A stretch of 64,000 nt of DNA. It comes from Hydrogenedens sp964549105. Lineage in GTDB: Bacteria; Hydrogenedentota; Hydrogenedentia; Hydrogenedentales; Hydrogenedentaceae. Position numbers and translations under genes: made by a program. Under the pieces are notes generated by a model. That model saw nothing but the letters and a program-made list of their open reading frames with translations. It was not told the origin of the DNA and made no database searches. Where the stretch lies: contig CAZJTZ010000012.1 of assembly GCA_964549105.1 (NCBI GenBank), positions 1-64,000 of the forward strand. The letters are read 5' to 3'. Below are positions 62,270 to 64,000 of the stretch, one piece after another; positions within the stretch are counted from its first letter, which is position 1, and every line of letters begins with the position of its first letter.

Positions 62270-64000
62270 TTAATTTGCCACTGAAATATCCAATTCCTCT
62301 GTCCCAAACAAATCTGTTTCAACATTAAGGTTTCCCGTAACAACAGCACCGGGCGTAAGACCTGTCCTGTTTATAAATAATGTTACCTTCTCCGATTCGC
62401 CGGGACTTAATTCTGAATCTGGGATAGATTCATCGCCAGATTCTCCATACTTAATATCCACAATCCAATCGGGATAGTTCGCAATTTGCCAATTAAATGT
62501 ATCCAGTCTGTTATTTCTGATGACAAAAGATATAGAATTCGTGCCCTTAGGAATATCCAGCCGTGTAGGAACAATCAATTTGCCCGGTACCGTTTTGTCA
62601 TTGGGTACAGGGTCCTGGAAATCGGATACTCCATCTTTGTCGTTATCCCAAACACCGACTCCTTCCGGATTAAAGGGTAAGCCCGCAAGTCCCGCAACCA
62701 TTGTGGAAGGTCCTGCTACTTTTCCTGCGGTAGTTATAAGCAAAGAACCATCTATATAAGTAGGACCTCCGGGGTAGAGGAAAAACTTTGTTCTGGAAAC
62801 TTGCCCGGAACTTGCAGGGGATACTAACGATTCGTTATCTACGCGCATAGCAAGATTGAACACGGGTTCTACATTACCGAAAGACTGAACATATTGGTCT
62901 AACCCAGTAATAGTAATCTTAAACAAATTGCCAAAGGACCCGTAGCGTAATGGATTATTCTCAGAATTAAGGACGAGATATATTCCATCTCCTTCATTAA
63001 TAAATCGCCAACCGTCTTCGGAAGAGATTAAACCACCTTCTGCTAATTCCACTTTCATTTTTGCATTTGCAAGCAGGAGGTTCCACTGTTCATTTGATAC
63101 TTCCTTCGGCTTTTGCAAGAAATACCGTGTCCTCAGGAAGTAAACATCTCTGGGGATATAATCCGCTCGAACAAAAACCTGTGTCTGCCAGGTTCTCTGT
63201 GTCAGACTATCCGGGTCGTTCCCATAAAATAATCCTGAAGTGATTAAAGATATTTGTCCTGCTCTAACATCGCCAATATACGCAAAGGCATCCTCCTCAA
63301 AAATGCCGGTCAATGAAGGCAAGCCTTCGCCCGGCTGGTATTCAAATCGAATAGCATACTTGAAATCTTGTTGTTTTGGAGTAATATAGGTTAAAACTAC
63401 CTGATTCTTTAATTCCTTCCAGATTCGTCCTGGTTCGTCTTCTAATGCAACTGTCAAACTTTCCCATACCCCTGCTGTAGAAACTCCCTGAAGACGAATT
63501 GTGCCCGTTCCATTATTGGAGGTAAGAGGTAATTCTGCTCCCACGATTGCGCCGGGAGTAGCAAGGGTTGGATTGGTTTTTACCTTAACTTTTGTGTTAC
63601 CCTTTGATGGTATCGTGCCTTGCGAAGGTTCAACACCTAATACCCATGCTGGCAAATCACTTGCACCTACCTGCCATCCAATATTACCTGCACCTTCATT
63701 ATAGATATAGAAAGTAACATCATTGGGTTGACTTTCCACATCAGGTCGTAATACCAGTGCCTTCTCATTCCCTAAAAGTTGAACTAATCCATCTACATCA
63801 TTTGCAATGTATAAGTGTCCACCCGTTTCCTTTGCAAGGGTAACCAAATCTGCTGTATTAATCGCCCCGCCTGACGCAAATCCTAATGGATACAGCCGTA
63901 TAAGGTTATCATGGGCTTTCTCCTGAATGTTACTCGCATCAATAGTAGAAGCATTGTCCCAACCATCCGAAATAAACACAATGGATTTTACATCTGCATC
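62270..64000 (-). CDS. VWA/BACON-like protein, 5'-truncated by the window edge
   Basis: The frame remains open to the end of the window, so only the C-terminal 576 or so residues are seen. It begins inside a VWA domain (SIVFISDGWDNAS, LAKETGGHLYIA), continues with a BACON-like repeat (LPAWVLGVEPSQGTIPSKG), then the module found in the next gene: DVRAGQISLITSG, RADYIPRDVYFL, LAEGGLISSEDGW and RYGSFGNL. The C-terminus is another BACON-like repeat (LDTFNWQIANYPDWIVDI). Its stop is 43 nt before the start of the giant lipoprotein gene, so they form an operon of paralogues. A signal peptide is expected upstream of the edge. Confidence 0.8.
   Translation of the reverse strand, partial: DADVKSIVFISDGWDNASTIDASNIQEKAHDNLIRLYPLGFASGGAINTADLVTLAKETGGHLYIANDVDGLVQLLGNEKALVLRPDVESQPNDVTFYIYNEGAGNIGWQVGASDLPAWVLGVEPSQGTIPSKGNTKVKVKTNPTLATPGAIVGAELPLTSNNGTGTIRLQGVSTAGVWESLTVALEDEPGRIWKELKNQVVLTYITPKQQDFKYAIRFEYQPGEGLPSLTGIFEEDAFAYIGDVRAGQISLITSGLFYGNDPDSLTQRTWQTQVFVRADYIPRDVYFLRTRYFLQKPKEVSNEQWNLLLANAKMKVELAEGGLISSEDGWRFINEGDGIYLVLNSENNPLRYGSFGNLFKITITGLDQYVQSFGNVEPVFNLAMRVDNESLVSPASSGQVSRTKFFLYPGGPTYIDGSLLITTAGKVAGPSTMVAGLAGLPFNPEGVGVWDNDKDGVSDFQDPVPNDKTVPGKLIVPTRLDIPKGTNSISFVIRNNRLDTFNWQIANYPDWIVDIKYGESGDESIPDSELSPGESEKVTLFINRTGLTPGAVVTGNLNVETDLFGTEELDISVAN

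Noticed and set aside
1..64000. CRISPR arrays, tRNA or rRNA genes, IS transposases
   Set aside because: I looked in the gaps and saw no regular spacer-repeat structure, no cloverleaf or rRNA-like sequence and no transposase; the nonamer arrays have no spacers.

Overview
The window looks like a chromosomal segment of an AT-rich, Gram-negative, heterotrophic bacterium. It carries lipoprotein signal peptides, type IV pilin-like proteins, a LysM/L,D-transpeptidase, WecB/WecC, menaquinone genes, several Gfo/Idh/MocA and xylose-isomerase-like sugar enzymes, a DUF4838 secreted glycosidase-like protein and giant VWA/BACON lipoproteins. That mix is reminiscent of Hydrogenedentota or PVC-like phyla; this placement is inference from gene content only. 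No rRNA, tRNA, IS element, phage or CRISPR array was recognised.

Layout. 1-3.1 kb: GC-rich dispersed hairpin repeats and a very AT-rich 928-aa membrane protein of unknown function. 3.3-8.8 kb (leftward): MoxR ATPase, Ser/Thr kinase, LysM/L,D-transpeptidase, GAF-GGDEF diguanylate cyclase and DUF1318-like lipoprotein, a probable envelope-signalling operon. 9-14.3 kb: a fused GlpD/diacylglycerol-kinase-like protein, ComEA-like SLBB-HhH protein, ArgH. 14.3-22.5 kb: wecC and wecB leftward, then heparinase II/III-like protein, O-antigen-ligase/TPR protein and a TPR protein rightward, a polysaccharide locus. 22.6-27.7 kb: divergent NagB-like isomerase with a PIG-L deacetylase, convergent with an operon of two oxidoreductases and a sugar isomerase/epimerase. 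27.9-30.2 kb: TdeIII-like restriction-modification pair. 30.3-38.9 kb: DUF4838 protein, SDR, a J-domain-like/unknown pair, citramalate synthase, ApgM-type phosphomutase. 39.6-43 kb: minor pilin/PilX-like operon behind a near-perfect sigma-54 promoter. 43.3-50.9 kb: membrane protein, lipoprotein esterase, XPB-N-terminal-like protein, menD and menF. 51.3-57.6 kb: unknown exported protein, an Lgt-like gene broken by an in-frame TGA, a cluster of dispersed repeats, a 1015-aa flippase-like/sulfatase-like fusion and two small membrane proteins. 57.7-64 kb: two tandem VWA/BACON proteins, the upstream one cut by the window edge.

Themes. Most genes serve envelope building and display: peptidoglycan crosslinking, polysaccharide assembly, lipid headgroup chemistry, pilus-like export and large surface lipoproteins. 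The least explained signals are a family of intergenic tandem arrays of a degenerate 9-bp unit (consensus about ANGNCNTAT) at seven or more sites, two unusual domain fusions, a NagB homologue with an altered catalytic loop, a J-like protein without HPD, and the interrupted lgt-like gene. Many annotated starts were moved from the longest frame to the start codon that has a Shine-Dalgarno sequence.
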